A stretch of DNA of 64,000 nucleotides from Rhodococcus sp. KBS0724. Its GTDB lineage: Bacteria > Actinomycetota > Actinomycetes > Mycobacteriales > Mycobacteriaceae. Position 1 is the stretch's first letter. Each line of letters starts with the position of its first letter. The notes beneath the pieces were generated by a model. It was not told the origin of the DNA. It ran no database searches and saw only the letters and a program-made list of their open reading frames with translations. Location of the stretch: positions 2,142,001 to 2,206,000 of the forward strand of contig NZ_VCBX02000001.1 in assembly GCF_005938745.2 (NCBI RefSeq), in the 5' to 3' direction. Shown here piece by piece: positions 38,407 to 46,765 of the stretch. The translations under genes were made by a program, and so were the position numbers.

Positions 38407-38670
38407 GTGAGCATTCTCGAGGTAGTACTGATATACGTTGGGATCCCGGCCCTGATCACCGCCTTCTTCGCGGGTGCGTCCTTCCTCGGGAAGAAGACGC
38501 CGGGTCCGGTTCCGCCGGCGTTCCATCTGGGTGAGTCGTGGGATCACGCTCCCATCCTGTGGAGTGCTGTCGACGAAGTGACCGTTCGCGGCGGTCACCA
38601 CGGCAGCGCACACGCGATCGAAGCCGGCTCGGCTGATCTGATTGGAGGAACCGCAAGTGGCAAGTGGTGA
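38407..38670 (+). CDS. ctaJ: aa3-type cytochrome oxidase subunit CtaJ
   Basis: An 87-residue protein from GTG 38407. A single N-terminal membrane helix (SILEVVLIYVGIPALITAFFAGASFL) is followed by a soluble tail with FHLGESWDHAPILWSAVDE. This is the pattern I recall for CtaJ, the small subunit seen in the mycobacterial bcc-aa3 supercomplex (Rv2468A region). A longer start at 38359 is possible but adds a second, unlikely hydrophobic leader. Its end overlaps the DUF5130 gene by 14 bp. Confidence 0.75.
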   Translation: MSILEVVLIYVGIPALITAFFAGASFLGKKTPGPVPPAFHLGESWDHAPILWSAVDEVTVRGGHHGSAHAIEAGSADLIGGTASGKW

Positions 38671-39136
38671 TCATTCGACAGCGGTCGCAGTAGCGCCCGA
38701 AAACCTGCCTATGGGCAGCGTCATCACGGCTAGTGGCCGTATCTCTGCCGTGCATCGTGTGGGGGAGCCGTTCACGGACGATCTTCCGTTCACGACCAAG
38801 GACCTGGTGGCCCTCGACGTCGCGCTGACCGAGGCGACGCGTGCTACCAAGGTGCGTTTCAACGTGTACGTCGGCGACCTGGGCGCAGATCCGACGGCCG
38901 GTGCCGACGCACTGTTCCCGACCACACCCGAGGCGGAGCGTTCGGTTCTCATCGCCGTATCTCCCAACCAGCGCGTCGTCGAGGTCCGCAGTGGCCGCGT
39001 CGTTGCCGATCGGGTCACCGACCGCATTGCGCAGCTCGGTGCCACCGCAGCGGTGAGCTCCATCAGCGAAGGAAACCTGATCGACGGACTGATCAGCGGA
39101 ATCCGTGTCATGGCAGCAGCAATCTCTGCGCCGTAG
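38657..39136 (+). CDS. DUF5130 (TPM-like) domain protein
   Basis: A 159-residue protein from GTG 38657. The core RISAVHRVGEPFTDDLPFTTKDLVALDVALTEATRATKVRFNVYVGDLGADPTAGADALFPTTPEAERSVLIAVSPNQRVVEVRSG resembles TPM phosphatase-like folds and the DUF5130 proteins found next to pepN in mycobacteria (Rv2468c). It has no signal peptide or membrane helix. It overlaps ctaJ, which suggests a shared role or at least shared expression; the function is unknown. Confidence 0.78.
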   Translation: MASGDHSTAVAVAPENLPMGSVITASGRISAVHRVGEPFTDDLPFTTKDLVALDVALTEATRATKVRFNVYVGDLGADPTAGADALFPTTPEAERSVLIAVSPNQRVVEVRSGRVVADRVTDRIAQLGATAAVSSISEGNLIDGLISGIRVMAAAISAP

Positions 39137-39157
39137 TTTTTCGTAGTCCCTGCACTG

Positions 39158-39200
39158 AGACCGGTGCCCGCCTCGAGAACATCGAGGCGGGCACCGGTCT
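39158..39200. terminator. Bidirectional terminator between the DUF5130 gene and pepN
   Basis: A perfect 18-bp stem (AGACCGGTGCCCGCCTCG and its complement) with a 7-base loop and TTTC after it; convergent genes lie on both sides. Confidence 0.92.
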
Positions 39201-39207
39201 TTCTGCA

Positions 39208-41787
39208 TCAGCTGGCGTCGAACTTACGGGCGGCGAGCGATCGGACTACACCGGCCTGACCTTCCACGACCAGACGGCGTAGTGCGGGAGGAATGTCTCC
39301 TTCGAGGAAACGATCAGCCGCTGCGACGGATTCTTCACTGACCGACCACGACGGGTACAGACCGACGACGACGGTCTGCGCCACCTCACTCGAGCGGCGC
39401 TCCCATACGGCGGCGATGTCGTCGAAGTAGCGCGAGACGAACGGTTCGAGAAGATCGTCTTGTCCTTCTCGGGCAAAACCGCCGATGATGGACCGCGCCG
39501 TGATGTTGGGTACCGAATCGTCACCGACCACCTTGGCCCACACCTGCTCCTTCACCGCAGCTTGTGGTCGACCGGCAGCTGCGGCTGCGGCCTGCCTGGC
39601 GCCGGCAGCAGTCGGGTCGCGCTCGGCCTCGGAGTCGATGAACGGCGTCTCGAGGCCTTCGGCATCCACTTCGCCGGCCGCGGCGAGAGCGCCGACAATG
39701 CGCCAGCGCAGATCGGTGTCGACAACCAAGCCGTCGAGGCCGACGGTCGCGGGATCTGCGTCGAGCAATTCGCTCAGGACTTCCGTGTGCCACGGGGAGA
39801 GCGCAACTCCGGTGAGCGCGTTGACAAATGCGAGTTGGTGATCGGAACCTGCCTCGGCTTCGCGGGCAAGTTCGAGGAGCCGGTTGGCGAAGTCGGCCCA
39901 GCCTTCGGCTGCGGCCCAGACCGGATCTGCGTAGTTTCCGATGGCGGTCTGGGCTTGGAGCAGGAGACGTTGAACCACCCCGACCTCGGTCTCGGCGCTG
40001 ATGCCGCGCTGAACCAGCGCGACAAAATCACGGGCCTTGAGTTCGGCCTGACGGGTCATCTCCCACGCCGCGGACCAGACCAGAGTGCGGGGAAGTGCTT
40101 CGGCGATATCGCCGACGCGGTCGATCGCCGTTGCGAGGGACTGCGGATCGAGCCGCACCGAGCAGTACGTGAGGTCGTCGTCGTTGACGAGAACCAATTG
40201 ACCGCGATGAACTCCGAGAAGTTCGGGGACATCAGTGGTGTCGGCGGCATCGAGATCGAGTTCGACACGTCGGCTCCGCACGAGCTTGCCGTCGACATCG
40301 TCGTAGACGCCGATCGCGATGCGATGCACTCGGCGCTCACCGGCGCCGGGGGCCGCGCCGTCCTGCAACACAGCAAATCGGGTGAACTTACCGTCTGCGT
40401 CGACGTCGAAGTCCGGGCGCAGAATGTTGAGCCCAGTGGTCTTGAGCCACTGCGTTCCCCAGTCGGAGAGGTCGCGGCCGGAGGACTTTTCGAGAGCACC
40501 GAGCAGGTCGTCGAAGGTGGCGTTGCCAAATGCATGCTCGCGGAAGTACTCCCGCAGTCCCGCGAGGAAGGGGTCGAGGCCGACGTACGCCACCAGTTGC
40601 TTGAGAACGCTGGCACCCTTGGCATACGTGATGCCGTCGAAGTTGACCTCGACTGCAGCCAAGTCCGGGATGTCGGCGGCGATGGGGTGGGTGGACGGCA
40701 ACTGGTCCTGACGGTATGCCCACGACTTCTCGACGTTGGCAAAGGTTGTCCAGGCATTCTTGTACTCGGTGGCCTCGGTCTGGCAGAGCACGGACGCGAA
40801 CGTCGCAAAGGATTCGTTGAGCCACAGGTCGTCCCACCACGTCATGGTGACGAGGTCGCCGAACCACATGTGGGCCATTTCGTGAAGCACGGTTTCGGAA
40901 CGACGCTCGTACGAGTAGCGAGTGACCTTGGACCGGAAGACGTAGTCCTCGAGGAAGGTGACCGCTCCGGCGTTCTCCATGGCGCCGGCGTTGAACTCCG
41001 GGACGAACAACTGGTCGTACTTCCCGAAGGCGTACGGCACACCGAAGTTTCGGTGGTAGAAATCGAAGCCCTGCTTGGTTTCCGTGAACAGGCGCTCTTC
41101 GTCCATGAACTCGGCAAGCGAAGCGCGGCAGAAGATTCCGAGGGGAATGTTGCCGTGCTCGTCGGAGTAGTTGTCGGTCCACTCCGCGTACGGTCCGGCG
41201 ATGAGCGCAACGAGATACGTGCTCATCTTCGGTGTGGTGCGGAAGATGTGCTTGCCGGGATCGGCGGCGAGAGTCGCCACGACGGCGGAATTGGAGATGA
41301 CTTTCCACGAGGTCGGCGCGGTGACGCGGACATCGAACGTGGCCTTGAGATCCGGCTGATCGAAACACGCGAACATGCGCTTGGCGTCGGCGGTCTCGAA
41401 CTGCGAGTACAGGTAGACAGCACTGTCCGTCGGGTCGACGAAGCGGTGCAGACCCTCTCCGGTGTGCGAGTAGTCGCAGTCGGCCTCGACGACCAGTTCG
41501 TTGCTCGCGGCGAGGTCCGACAAGGCAATTCCGGTGGCCTCGTCGTAGTCGGAGATATCGATCGGAGTGCCGTTGAGCACCGCGGAATGAACTCGGGCAG
41601 CGATGATGTCGATGAAACTGCTCGAGCCTGCAGTGGCCGAAAAGGTCACGGTGGTCTTGGAGAGGAACGTCTCCTCACCAGGGGCATCGTTGCCGTCAGT
41701 GAGATCGAGTTCGATCAGGTAGTTGTCGACGGTCAGCAGCGCTGACCGTTCTGCTGCCGTCTCGCGTGTCAGGTTCGGTGCGGCCAC
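39208..41787 (-). CDS. pepN: Aminopeptidase N (M1 family)
   Basis: An 859-residue zinc aminopeptidase. The exopeptidase motif GAMEN is at residues 268-272 and the zinc site HEMAH is at 302-306 with the third ligand Glu325 (HExxH-x18-E). The C-terminal helical domain is of ERAP1 type (AETEVGVVQRLLLQAQTAIGNYADP). It removes N-terminal residues from peptides in the cytoplasm, finishing the products of Clp and other proteases. It corresponds to Rv2467. Confidence 0.95.
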   Translation of the reverse strand: MAAPNLTRETAAERSALLTVDNYLIELDLTDGNDAPGEETFLSKTTVTFSATAGSSSFIDIIAARVHSAVLNGTPIDISDYDEATGIALSDLAASNELVVEADCDYSHTGEGLHRFVDPTDSAVYLYSQFETADAKRMFACFDQPDLKATFDVRVTAPTSWKVISNSAVVATLAADPGKHIFRTTPKMSTYLVALIAGPYAEWTDNYSDEHGNIPLGIFCRASLAEFMDEERLFTETKQGFDFYHRNFGVPYAFGKYDQLFVPEFNAGAMENAGAVTFLEDYVFRSKVTRYSYERRSETVLHEMAHMWFGDLVTMTWWDDLWLNESFATFASVLCQTEATEYKNAWTTFANVEKSWAYRQDQLPSTHPIAADIPDLAAVEVNFDGITYAKGASVLKQLVAYVGLDPFLAGLREYFREHAFGNATFDDLLGALEKSSGRDLSDWGTQWLKTTGLNILRPDFDVDADGKFTRFAVLQDGAAPGAGERRVHRIAIGVYDDVDGKLVRSRRVELDLDAADTTDVPELLGVHRGQLVLVNDDDLTYCSVRLDPQSLATAIDRVGDIAEALPRTLVWSAAWEMTRQAELKARDFVALVQRGISAETEVGVVQRLLLQAQTAIGNYADPVWAAAEGWADFANRLLELAREAEAGSDHQLAFVNALTGVALSPWHTEVLSELLDADPATVGLDGLVVDTDLRWRIVGALAAAGEVDAEGLETPFIDSEAERDPTAAGARQAAAAAAGRPQAAVKEQVWAKVVGDDSVPNITARSIIGGFAREGQDDLLEPFVSRYFDDIAAVWERRSSEVAQTVVVGLYPSWSVSEESVAAADRFLEGDIPPALRRLVVEGQAGVVRSLAARKFDAS

Positions 41788-41844
41788 GAAGATCTCCTCG
41801 TTGATGGTGTGGATCTTTATGTGTCCATCCCATCATGACGGGGA

Positions 41845-43089
41845 TTACTTCGTGATCGCGGACGCGTCCGTCAGTGGAACGGCAGGATCTGCCAGGCGCT
41901 TCGGATCTACCGGGACACTGGAGGCAACCAACTCCTTGATCGCGTCACCGGCGTCCCAGATGTTGACATTCATGCCCGCCAGAACCTTGTTGTCGCCGTC
42001 GAGCCAGAAAGCCAGGAATTCACGGCCCTCGACATCGCCGCGCGTCACCACCGAGGCGTAGCTGCCGTGGGGAGCGTGGCCGACGTATTCCATTCCGAGG
42101 TCGTACTGGTCGGTGAAGAAATACGGCATTCTCACGTACTCGGCCGGCCGGCCGAGCATGGTGTCCGCAGCGGTTGCCGGCTGGTTGAGGGCATTTGCCC
42201 AGTGCTCCACCCGGATTCGCGCGTTCAGGATCGGGTGCGTCGCGGCCGCGATATCACCGATCGCCACGACGTCGGGGTCGCTGCTCTGCAGGCCTGCATC
42301 GACGAGGACTCCGCCGTCGACGTCGATACCGGCGGCCGTGGCCAACTCGATATTGGGGAGGGCGCCCACAGCGATCAGGACGGCGTCTGCGGGAACGACA
42401 CTGCCGTCGGCCAGGGTGACGCCCGCGGCAACCCCGTCGGTGACCGCGACGGACTTCACGTCGGTACTCGTTCGCAGATCAACGCCGTTCTCGCGGTGCA
42501 GTGCGGCAAACACTTCACCCATCTCCGGGCCGAGCGTTGCTTCGAGGGGAAGGCTCGAATGTTCGAGGATCGTCACGTCGACGCCGAATCCGCGCGCCGA
42601 AGCAGCGATTTCCAGGCCGATCCACCCGGCACCGACCACAACCAGTTTCTTGTCCGCGGCGAGCGCCTCGAGCAGCGCCGACGCCTGGTCGATCGTGCGG
42701 ATGTAGTGGACACCGTCGGCGTCGGCACCCGGAATATCGAGTCGCCGAGAACGCGAACCGGTGGCGAGAGCCAATTTGTCGTACGAGAGCGTGGAACCGT
42801 CGGGGAGAGTCACGGTGTGCGCGACGGGGTCGAATGCCGTTGCGGTTGTTCCCGGTCGCAGGTCCACGTGCTGATCGCGGAACCATTCACCGTCGTGGAC
42901 CGTGAATTCCGGGAGGGTCTTCTTGCCCGCAAAGAATTCCTTGGACAGCGGTGGACGCTCGTACGGCAGATGATCTTCTTCGCTCAGAAGGACGATGTCC
43001 CCGTCGAAATCCCGCTCTCGCAGGGCCTCCGCAGTTTTTGCTCCGGCCAAGCCGCCGCCGATGATGACGAATCTCCGATTTGCGCTCAT
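41845..43089 (-). CDS. NAD(P)H:ferredoxin (rubredoxin) reductase-type flavoprotein
   Basis: A 414-residue class II oxidoreductase from ATG 43089; the frame stays open to 43545, but that extension runs into the divergent gene and is not family-like. FAD site GGGLAGAKTAEALRE (near residues 11-25), NAD site VVVGAGWIGLEIAASARGFG (near 150) and VVAIGDIAAATHPI (near 290) are all present, followed by the reductase C-terminal domain (HWANALNQPATAADTMLG). It probably reduces a ferredoxin for P450s or oxygenases. It is divergent from the DsbA/FrnE gene (159 bp). Confidence 0.88.
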   Translation of the reverse strand: MSANRRFVIIGGGLAGAKTAEALRERDFDGDIVLLSEEDHLPYERPPLSKEFFAGKKTLPEFTVHDGEWFRDQHVDLRPGTTATAFDPVAHTVTLPDGSTLSYDKLALATGSRSRRLDIPGADADGVHYIRTIDQASALLEALAADKKLVVVGAGWIGLEIAASARGFGVDVTILEHSSLPLEATLGPEMGEVFAALHRENGVDLRTSTDVKSVAVTDGVAAGVTLADGSVVPADAVLIAVGALPNIELATAAGIDVDGGVLVDAGLQSSDPDVVAIGDIAAATHPILNARIRVEHWANALNQPATAADTMLGRPAEYVRMPYFFTDQYDLGMEYVGHAPHGSYASVVTRGDVEGREFLAFWLDGDNKVLAGMNVNIWDAGDAIKELVASSVPVDPKRLADPAVPLTDASAITK

Positions 43090-43160
43090 GGTTGAACCAC
43101 TCCTTCGCACTCGTGTTCTTTCGACATTACTGGTGAGAGAAGGTGGTTCGGGAGTATGTG

Positions 43161-43186
43161 GGAAGGATTGGTGGGGGAAGATTGTT
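43161..43186 (+). promoter_or_regulatory. Possible SigH/SigE-type promoter for the FrnE-like gene
   Basis: GGAAG (43161-43165) and GTT (43184-43186) are 18 bp apart, similar to the mycobacterial SigH consensus GGAA-N18-20-GTT. They lie about 60 bp before the start codon. The mycobacterial orthologue is known to be SigH-regulated. The motif is short, so confidence is modest. Confidence 0.4.
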
Positions 43187-43248
43187 GCCATGGCGGGTGC
43201 GCAAATTTTCGTTCCCGCGAGGACCGTGACCGATAGGGAGTTGTTTAC

Positions 43249-43872
43249 GTGAGTGCAGTCGAGAACAAGAGTGCTGACCGGGCTGATTTCTGGTTCGACC
43301 CTCTGTGCCCGTGGTGCTGGATTACTTCGCGGTGGATCCTCGAAGCGCAGCAGGTCCGCGACATCGACGCGAAATTCCACGTGATGAGCTTGGCCGTCCT
43401 CAACGAAGGACGTGACCTGCCCGAGGAATATCGCGAGATGATGACCAAGGCCTGGGGACCGGTGCGGGTTGCGATCGCCGCTGCAAAGCTGAAGGGCGAC
43501 GATATTCTGCTGCCCCTGTACACGGCGATGGGAACCAAGATCCACAACGAAGGCAACAAGGACTTTGCCGACGTCATCAAGCGTTCACTCGACGAGGTGG
43601 GCCTCCCGGCAGAGCTGGCCGATGCGGCCGAGTCGACCGAGTACGACGAGGCTCTCCGCGAAAGTCATCATCACGGCATGGATGCGGTCGGCCCCGACGT
43701 CGGAACCCCCACCATCCACGTCAACGGCGTTGCCTTCTTCGGTCCCGTTCTCTCGCGCATCCCGCGTGGCGAAGACGCAGGCCGAGTGTGGGACGGCGCA
43801 GTTGCGCTAGCGAGCTACCCGCACTTCTTCGAACTCAAGCGCACACGCAACGAGGATCCGCAGTTCGACTGA
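43249..43872 (+). CDS. DsbA/FrnE-family mycothiol-dependent oxidoreductase (Rv2466c-like)
   Basis: A 207-residue thioredoxin-fold protein. The active site CPWC is at residues 20-23 ([16 protein letters not shown]), and the cis-proline region is [16 protein letters not shown]. The mycobacterial orthologue Rv2466c is a mycothiol-dependent nitroreductase (Mrx-2-like) that is induced by thiol stress. The start is GTG with GGGAG upstream. Oxidative-stress control is suggested by the upstream SigH-like promoter. Confidence 0.88.
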   Translation: MSAVENKSADRADFWFDPLCPWCWITSRWILEAQQVRDIDAKFHVMSLAVLNEGRDLPEEYREMMTKAWGPVRVAIAAAKLKGDDILLPLYTAMGTKIHNEGNKDFADVIKRSLDEVGLPAELADAAESTEYDEALRESHHHGMDAVGPDVGTPTIHVNGVAFFGPVLSRIPRGEDAGRVWDGAVALASYPHFFELKRTRNEDPQFD

Positions 43873-43930
43873 GTTCGACCGCACCAGGGCCGGGTGCGCG
43901 CCGGGGGATGAGCCTGAGAGAATTGTCCCC

Positions 43931-44404
43931 ATGCGCGTATACCTGGGTGCCGACCATGCCGGATTCGAACGTAAGAACGAGATCATCGAACACCTCACAG
44001 CCAATGGCCACGAAGCCATCGACTGTGGTGCTCACGAGTACGACGCCGTGGACGACTACCCGGCTTTCTGCATCGAAGCAGCGAAGCGGGTAGTCGCCGA
44101 CGAGGGAAGCCTGGGCATCGTCCTCGGCGGAAGCGGCAACGGTGAGCAGATTGCCGCCAACAAGGTTCCCGGCGCCCGCTGCGCTCTGGCGTGGAGCGTC
44201 GAAACCGCCAAGCTGGCCCGCGAGCACAACAAGGCACAGCTCATCGGCATCGGTGGACGTATGCATTCCCTCGAGGAATCGCTGGCCATCGTCGACGCCT
44301 TCCTCGCCACCGAGTGGTCCGGCGAAGAGCGTCACCAGCGCCGCATCGACATCCTCTCGGAGTACGAGAAGACCGGCGTCGCACCGACATTGCCGCAGGC
44401 CTGA
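43931..44404 (+). CDS. rpiB: Ribose-5-phosphate isomerase B
   Basis: A 157-residue RpiB/LacAB-family isomerase. The N-terminus is MRVYLGADHAGFERK; the substrate and catalytic loop is VLGGSGNGEQIAANK. The catalytic cysteine found in E. coli RpiB is absent; as in M. tuberculosis, a glutamate (Glu72 here) is expected to act as the base. It interconverts ribulose-5- and ribose-5-phosphate in the pentose phosphate pathway. The DNA glycosylase gene follows by 15 bp, so they share a transcript. Confidence 0.95.
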   Translation: MRVYLGADHAGFERKNEIIEHLTANGHEAIDCGAHEYDAVDDYPAFCIEAAKRVVADEGSLGIVLGGSGNGEQIAANKVPGARCALAWSVETAKLAREHNKAQLIGIGGRMHSLEESLAIVDAFLATEWSGEERHQRRIDILSEYEKTGVAPTLPQA

Positions 44405-44419
44405 TCGAGAAGTAGTCCG

Positions 44420-45217
44420 GTGCCCGAAGGTCACACCCTGCATCGACTGGCACGGTTGCATGCCAAGAAGTTTGTCGGTTCACCAGTCCGCGTTCTCAGC
44501 CCGCAAGGGCGATTTGCCACTGACGCGGCTCTGGTGGACGGGCATGTGCTGACAGCCTCCGATGCCTGGGGCAAACACCTCTGGCACACGTACGACAATG
44601 GTTTGATCGTCCACGTACACCTCGGTTTGTACGGAAAGTTCACCGACAGCGCCCTCCCGATGGAAGAACCGGTGGGGCAGGTCCGGATGCGAATGGTCGG
44701 TGCCGGTTTCGGCACCGACCTTCGTGGTCCCACCGCCTGTGAAGTCTTGCTGCCGCCGCAGGTAGCCGCTATCGAAGCCAGACTCGGCCCCGATCCACTG
44801 CGCCGCGACGCCGATCCGCAGAAGGCATGGGCCCGTATCTCGAAGTCCAAGACCGCAATCGGCGCACTGCTCATGGACCAGGCAGTGCTGGCCGGGGTCG
44901 GCAACGTCTACCGCGCTGAATTGCTGTTCCGCCACGGGATCAATCCCGAACGCCCCGGCAACCTCGTCACCCACGACGAATGGACTGCCATGTGGGTAGA
45001 CCTTGTCGAACTCATGAAGGTCGGTGTACGACGCGGAAAAATGCATGTCGTGCGCGCCGAGCACGACAACGGCGATCCGGCCTACGCCAAGGATCGCCCG
45101 CGCACCTACGTGTACCGGCGCGCGGGATCACCGTGCCGGGTCTGCGGAGCACCGGTCCTTCATTCCGTCATGAAAGCGCGAAACCTGTTCTGGTGCCCCG
45201 TGTGCCAGGCGGTTTAG
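44420..45217 (+). CDS. nei: Fpg/Nei-family DNA glycosylase
   Basis: A 265-residue bifunctional glycosylase/AP lyase. The mature N-terminus PEGHTLHRLA gives the catalytic proline and glutamate; the GH after PE marks the Nei branch, not Fpg. The helix-two-turn-helix (AIGALLMDQAVLAGVGNVYRAELLFRHGINP) and the C-terminal zinc finger (CRVCGAPV...FWCPVC) are complete. It excises oxidised pyrimidines. It corresponds to Rv2464c. GTG start. It ends in a 4-bp convergent overlap with the next gene. Confidence 0.92.
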   Translation: MPEGHTLHRLARLHAKKFVGSPVRVLSPQGRFATDAALVDGHVLTASDAWGKHLWHTYDNGLIVHVHLGLYGKFTDSALPMEEPVGQVRMRMVGAGFGTDLRGPTACEVLLPPQVAAIEARLGPDPLRRDADPQKAWARISKSKTAIGALLMDQAVLAGVGNVYRAELLFRHGINPERPGNLVTHDEWTAMWVDLVELMKVGVRRGKMHVVRAEHDNGDPAYAKDRPRTYVYRRAGSPCRVCGAPVLHSVMKARNLFWCPVCQAV

Positions 45218-46041
45218 AAGTCCATCCCGCCGCCGAAGTCCATACCGCCGTCGCCGAAGCCGTCGTAACCGCCGCCGTCGTAGCCTCCGCCGTCTGCGGT
45301 GTAGTCGGTATCGCCTTGGTCGTAGCCTCCCTGATCGCCGGCGTCACCTTGATCGCCCGTGTCACCTTGATCTGCGGCACCCTGGTCGGCGTTCGGGTCG
45401 CCGCCTGCAGCGAAAGCTTCTGCGCCGTAAGGAACTCCGGCCATTCCCGAGAACATGGTCGAGAACAGCATCATCGAACCCAGGCCCCAGGCGCCCGCGA
45501 CGAGGGCAGGTTTCCACCACGGTTCCGAGTACCAACCGGCCGGAACCGGCCGGCCGGCGACGCGTCCACCGGGGTAGTAGTTGGGGGTACGCGGTGACGG
45601 GGTCGGTGATGCCGCGACCTTGCGACCCTCGAACTCGACCTCGCGGGACTCGGTCACCGCGCCAGCAGCTTTCTGGCCGTCGATGGTGGGAACGTCAGGA
45701 CCCGGATCCATTCCCATGGCGACGCGGGCCGCACGAATGTAGTAAAGCCCTTCCAGCGCAGTCTGTTTCGCGAGCCGCGCTTGAACGGGAGTGGCGGCCT
45801 GATCGATCTGGGAGCCTGCCGCGGTGTAACGCTCGGCTGCGTCGGCGAGAGCTTGCCGTGACGGTTCGTCGGTGCCGGTGAGGTTGTACACCTGGCCGCC
45901 GAGTCGCTCGATTGCCTGCCTGGCATCAGCTTTGGCGTCGTCGAGTTGCGTCGCGCTGTGGGTGGAACCGCGTTGCTGGCTTTTCATGACCAGGAACACG
46001 ACAACAGCCAGAACAACGAGAATGAGAAGAATCGTGGTCAC
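45214..46041 (-). CDS. Membrane-anchored protein with Gly/Asp-rich tail (DUF1542-like)
   Basis: A 275-residue protein from GTG 46041 with a GGAGG ribosome site; the frame runs back through tRNA-Gly, so longer starts are excluded. It has an N-terminal membrane helix (ILLILVVLAVVVFLVM), then a helical part (DDAKADARQAIERLGGQVYNL, RQALADAAERYTAAGSQIDQAATPVQARLAKQTALEGLYYIRAARVAMG), a Pro-rich linker (PTPSPRTPNYYPGG), a short hydrophobic segment (WKPALVAGAWGLGSMMLF) and a low-complexity tail of D, G, Q and Y ending FGGGMDF. The helical part resembles DUF1542 proteins of actinomycetes. Function unknown. Confidence 0.78.
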   Translation of the reverse strand: MTTILLILVVLAVVVFLVMKSQQRGSTHSATQLDDAKADARQAIERLGGQVYNLTGTDEPSRQALADAAERYTAAGSQIDQAATPVQARLAKQTALEGLYYIRAARVAMGMDPGPDVPTIDGQKAAGAVTESREVEFEGRKVAASPTPSPRTPNYYPGGRVAGRPVPAGWYSEPWWKPALVAGAWGLGSMMLFSTMFSGMAGVPYGAEAFAAGGDPNADQGAADQGDTGDQGDAGDQGGYDQGDTDYTADGGGYDGGGYDGFGDGGMDFGGGMDF

Positions 46042-46103
46042 GGGTTGGCCTCCGAGCAGTATCGATCCGGACAACTCCAGGATACGGATCGCTGTAACAA
46101 AAA

Positions 46104-46130
46104 ATCCGCACCGGCGAGGCCGGTGCGGAT
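46104..46130. terminator. Terminator of tRNA-Gly
   Basis: A perfect 12-bp stem (ATCCGCACCGGC with GCCGGTGCGGAT) and GAG loop. A-rich sequence on the low-coordinate side gives a U-tract for the minus strand, which ends the tRNA-Gly transcript. Confidence 0.85.
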
Positions 46131-46152
46131 CTTTGTGGAAGTTTCCCTCCGA

Positions 46153-46226
46153 TGGAGGGGATGACGGGAATCGAACCCGCGTGATCAGTTTGGAAGACTG
46201 AGGCTCTACCATTGAGCTACATCCCC
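46153..46226 (-). tRNA. tRNA-Gly (anticodon TCC)
   Basis: On the minus strand: acceptor GGGGATG/CATCCCC, D-arm GCTC/GAGC, anticodon loop CTTCCAA with TCC, T-arm GCGGG-TTCGATT-CCCGT, encoded CCA. All stems pair. Confidence 0.96.
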
Positions 46227-46564
46227 GTGCACACGCGAACTCGGGATCGCCGTGTTCGTCGTCTGCGATTCGAAACTGTACCCAATGCGGGTGCGGATTT
46301 CATAATCGGGGGGTCGAAAGCGTTCTCACCAGGGAAATCTTCGGCGAGGGCTTGTAGTTCACTGTGTGGTGGTGGTTGGTTCACCGTGTGGTGGTGGCCC
46401 AGGCCGGGGTTTCGAGCCGAATGCAGGCTGCACGTGCTTACGGCTATCCGTGTACAAATGGTGGGCGGGTTCGTGAGAGAGTAGTGAGCGCGATAAGGTT
46501 TGGCGCAGTCGCAAGTACGCGGCTGTTTTCGTGAGGGTGTTTCAAAGAAGCACGTTTGCGGTAA
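46227..46564. other. 338-bp region between divergent tRNA-Gly and tRNA-Pro
   Basis: No coding frame of convincing quality. It must hold both tRNA promoters; no textbook -35/-10 pair stands out. The only internal structure I see is the 22-bp direct repeat at 46358-46397. Confidence 0.6.
46358..46397. repeat. Two-copy direct repeat, 22-bp period
   Basis: TTCACTGTGTGGTGGTGG (46358-46375) and TTCACCGTGTGGTGGTGG (46380-46397) differ at one base in 18. Confidence 0.75.
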
Positions 46565-46638
46565 CGGGATGTAGCGCAGCTTGGTAGCGCATCCGCTTTG
46601 GGAGCGGAGGGTCGCAGGTTCAAATCCTGTCATCCCGA
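46565..46638 (+). tRNA. tRNA-Pro (anticodon TGG)
   Basis: Acceptor CGGGATG/CATCCCG, D-arm GCGC/GCGC, anticodon stem TCCGC/GCGGA with loop TTTGGGA (TGG), T-arm GCAGG-TTCAAAT-CCTGT. A discriminator A is followed by CA, so CCA is not fully encoded. Confidence 0.95.
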
Positions 46639-46654
46639 CAAGTACGTATACGAG

Positions 46655-46684
46655 ACTCCACTACTGCACACGCAGGAGTGGAGT
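46655..46684 (+). terminator. Hairpin after tRNA-Pro, possible terminator
   Basis: ACTCCACT-a-CTGC-ACAC-GCAG-g-AGTGGAGT: an 8-bp and a 4-bp stem with one mismatch. It lacks a T-tract, so it may be a processing or weak termination signal ahead of tig. Confidence 0.5.
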
Positions 46685-46765
46685 GTCGTGCAAGACCGCA
46701 CAGGCAAGACCGAGAACCTGCAGTAAGCCAGTTATGAGCAAGACCAGACGAAGGAGCGAAGTTTC

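Noticed and set aside
39460..41745. A 761-codon plus-strand frame opposite pepN
   Set aside because: Antisense shadow; pepN has the GAMEN and HExxH-x18-E motifs on the other strand.
43090..43545. N-terminal extension of the flavin reductase upstream of ATG 43089
   Set aside because: It would cover the divergent FrnE-like gene and its promoter. The FAD-binding fold begins right after ATG 43089.
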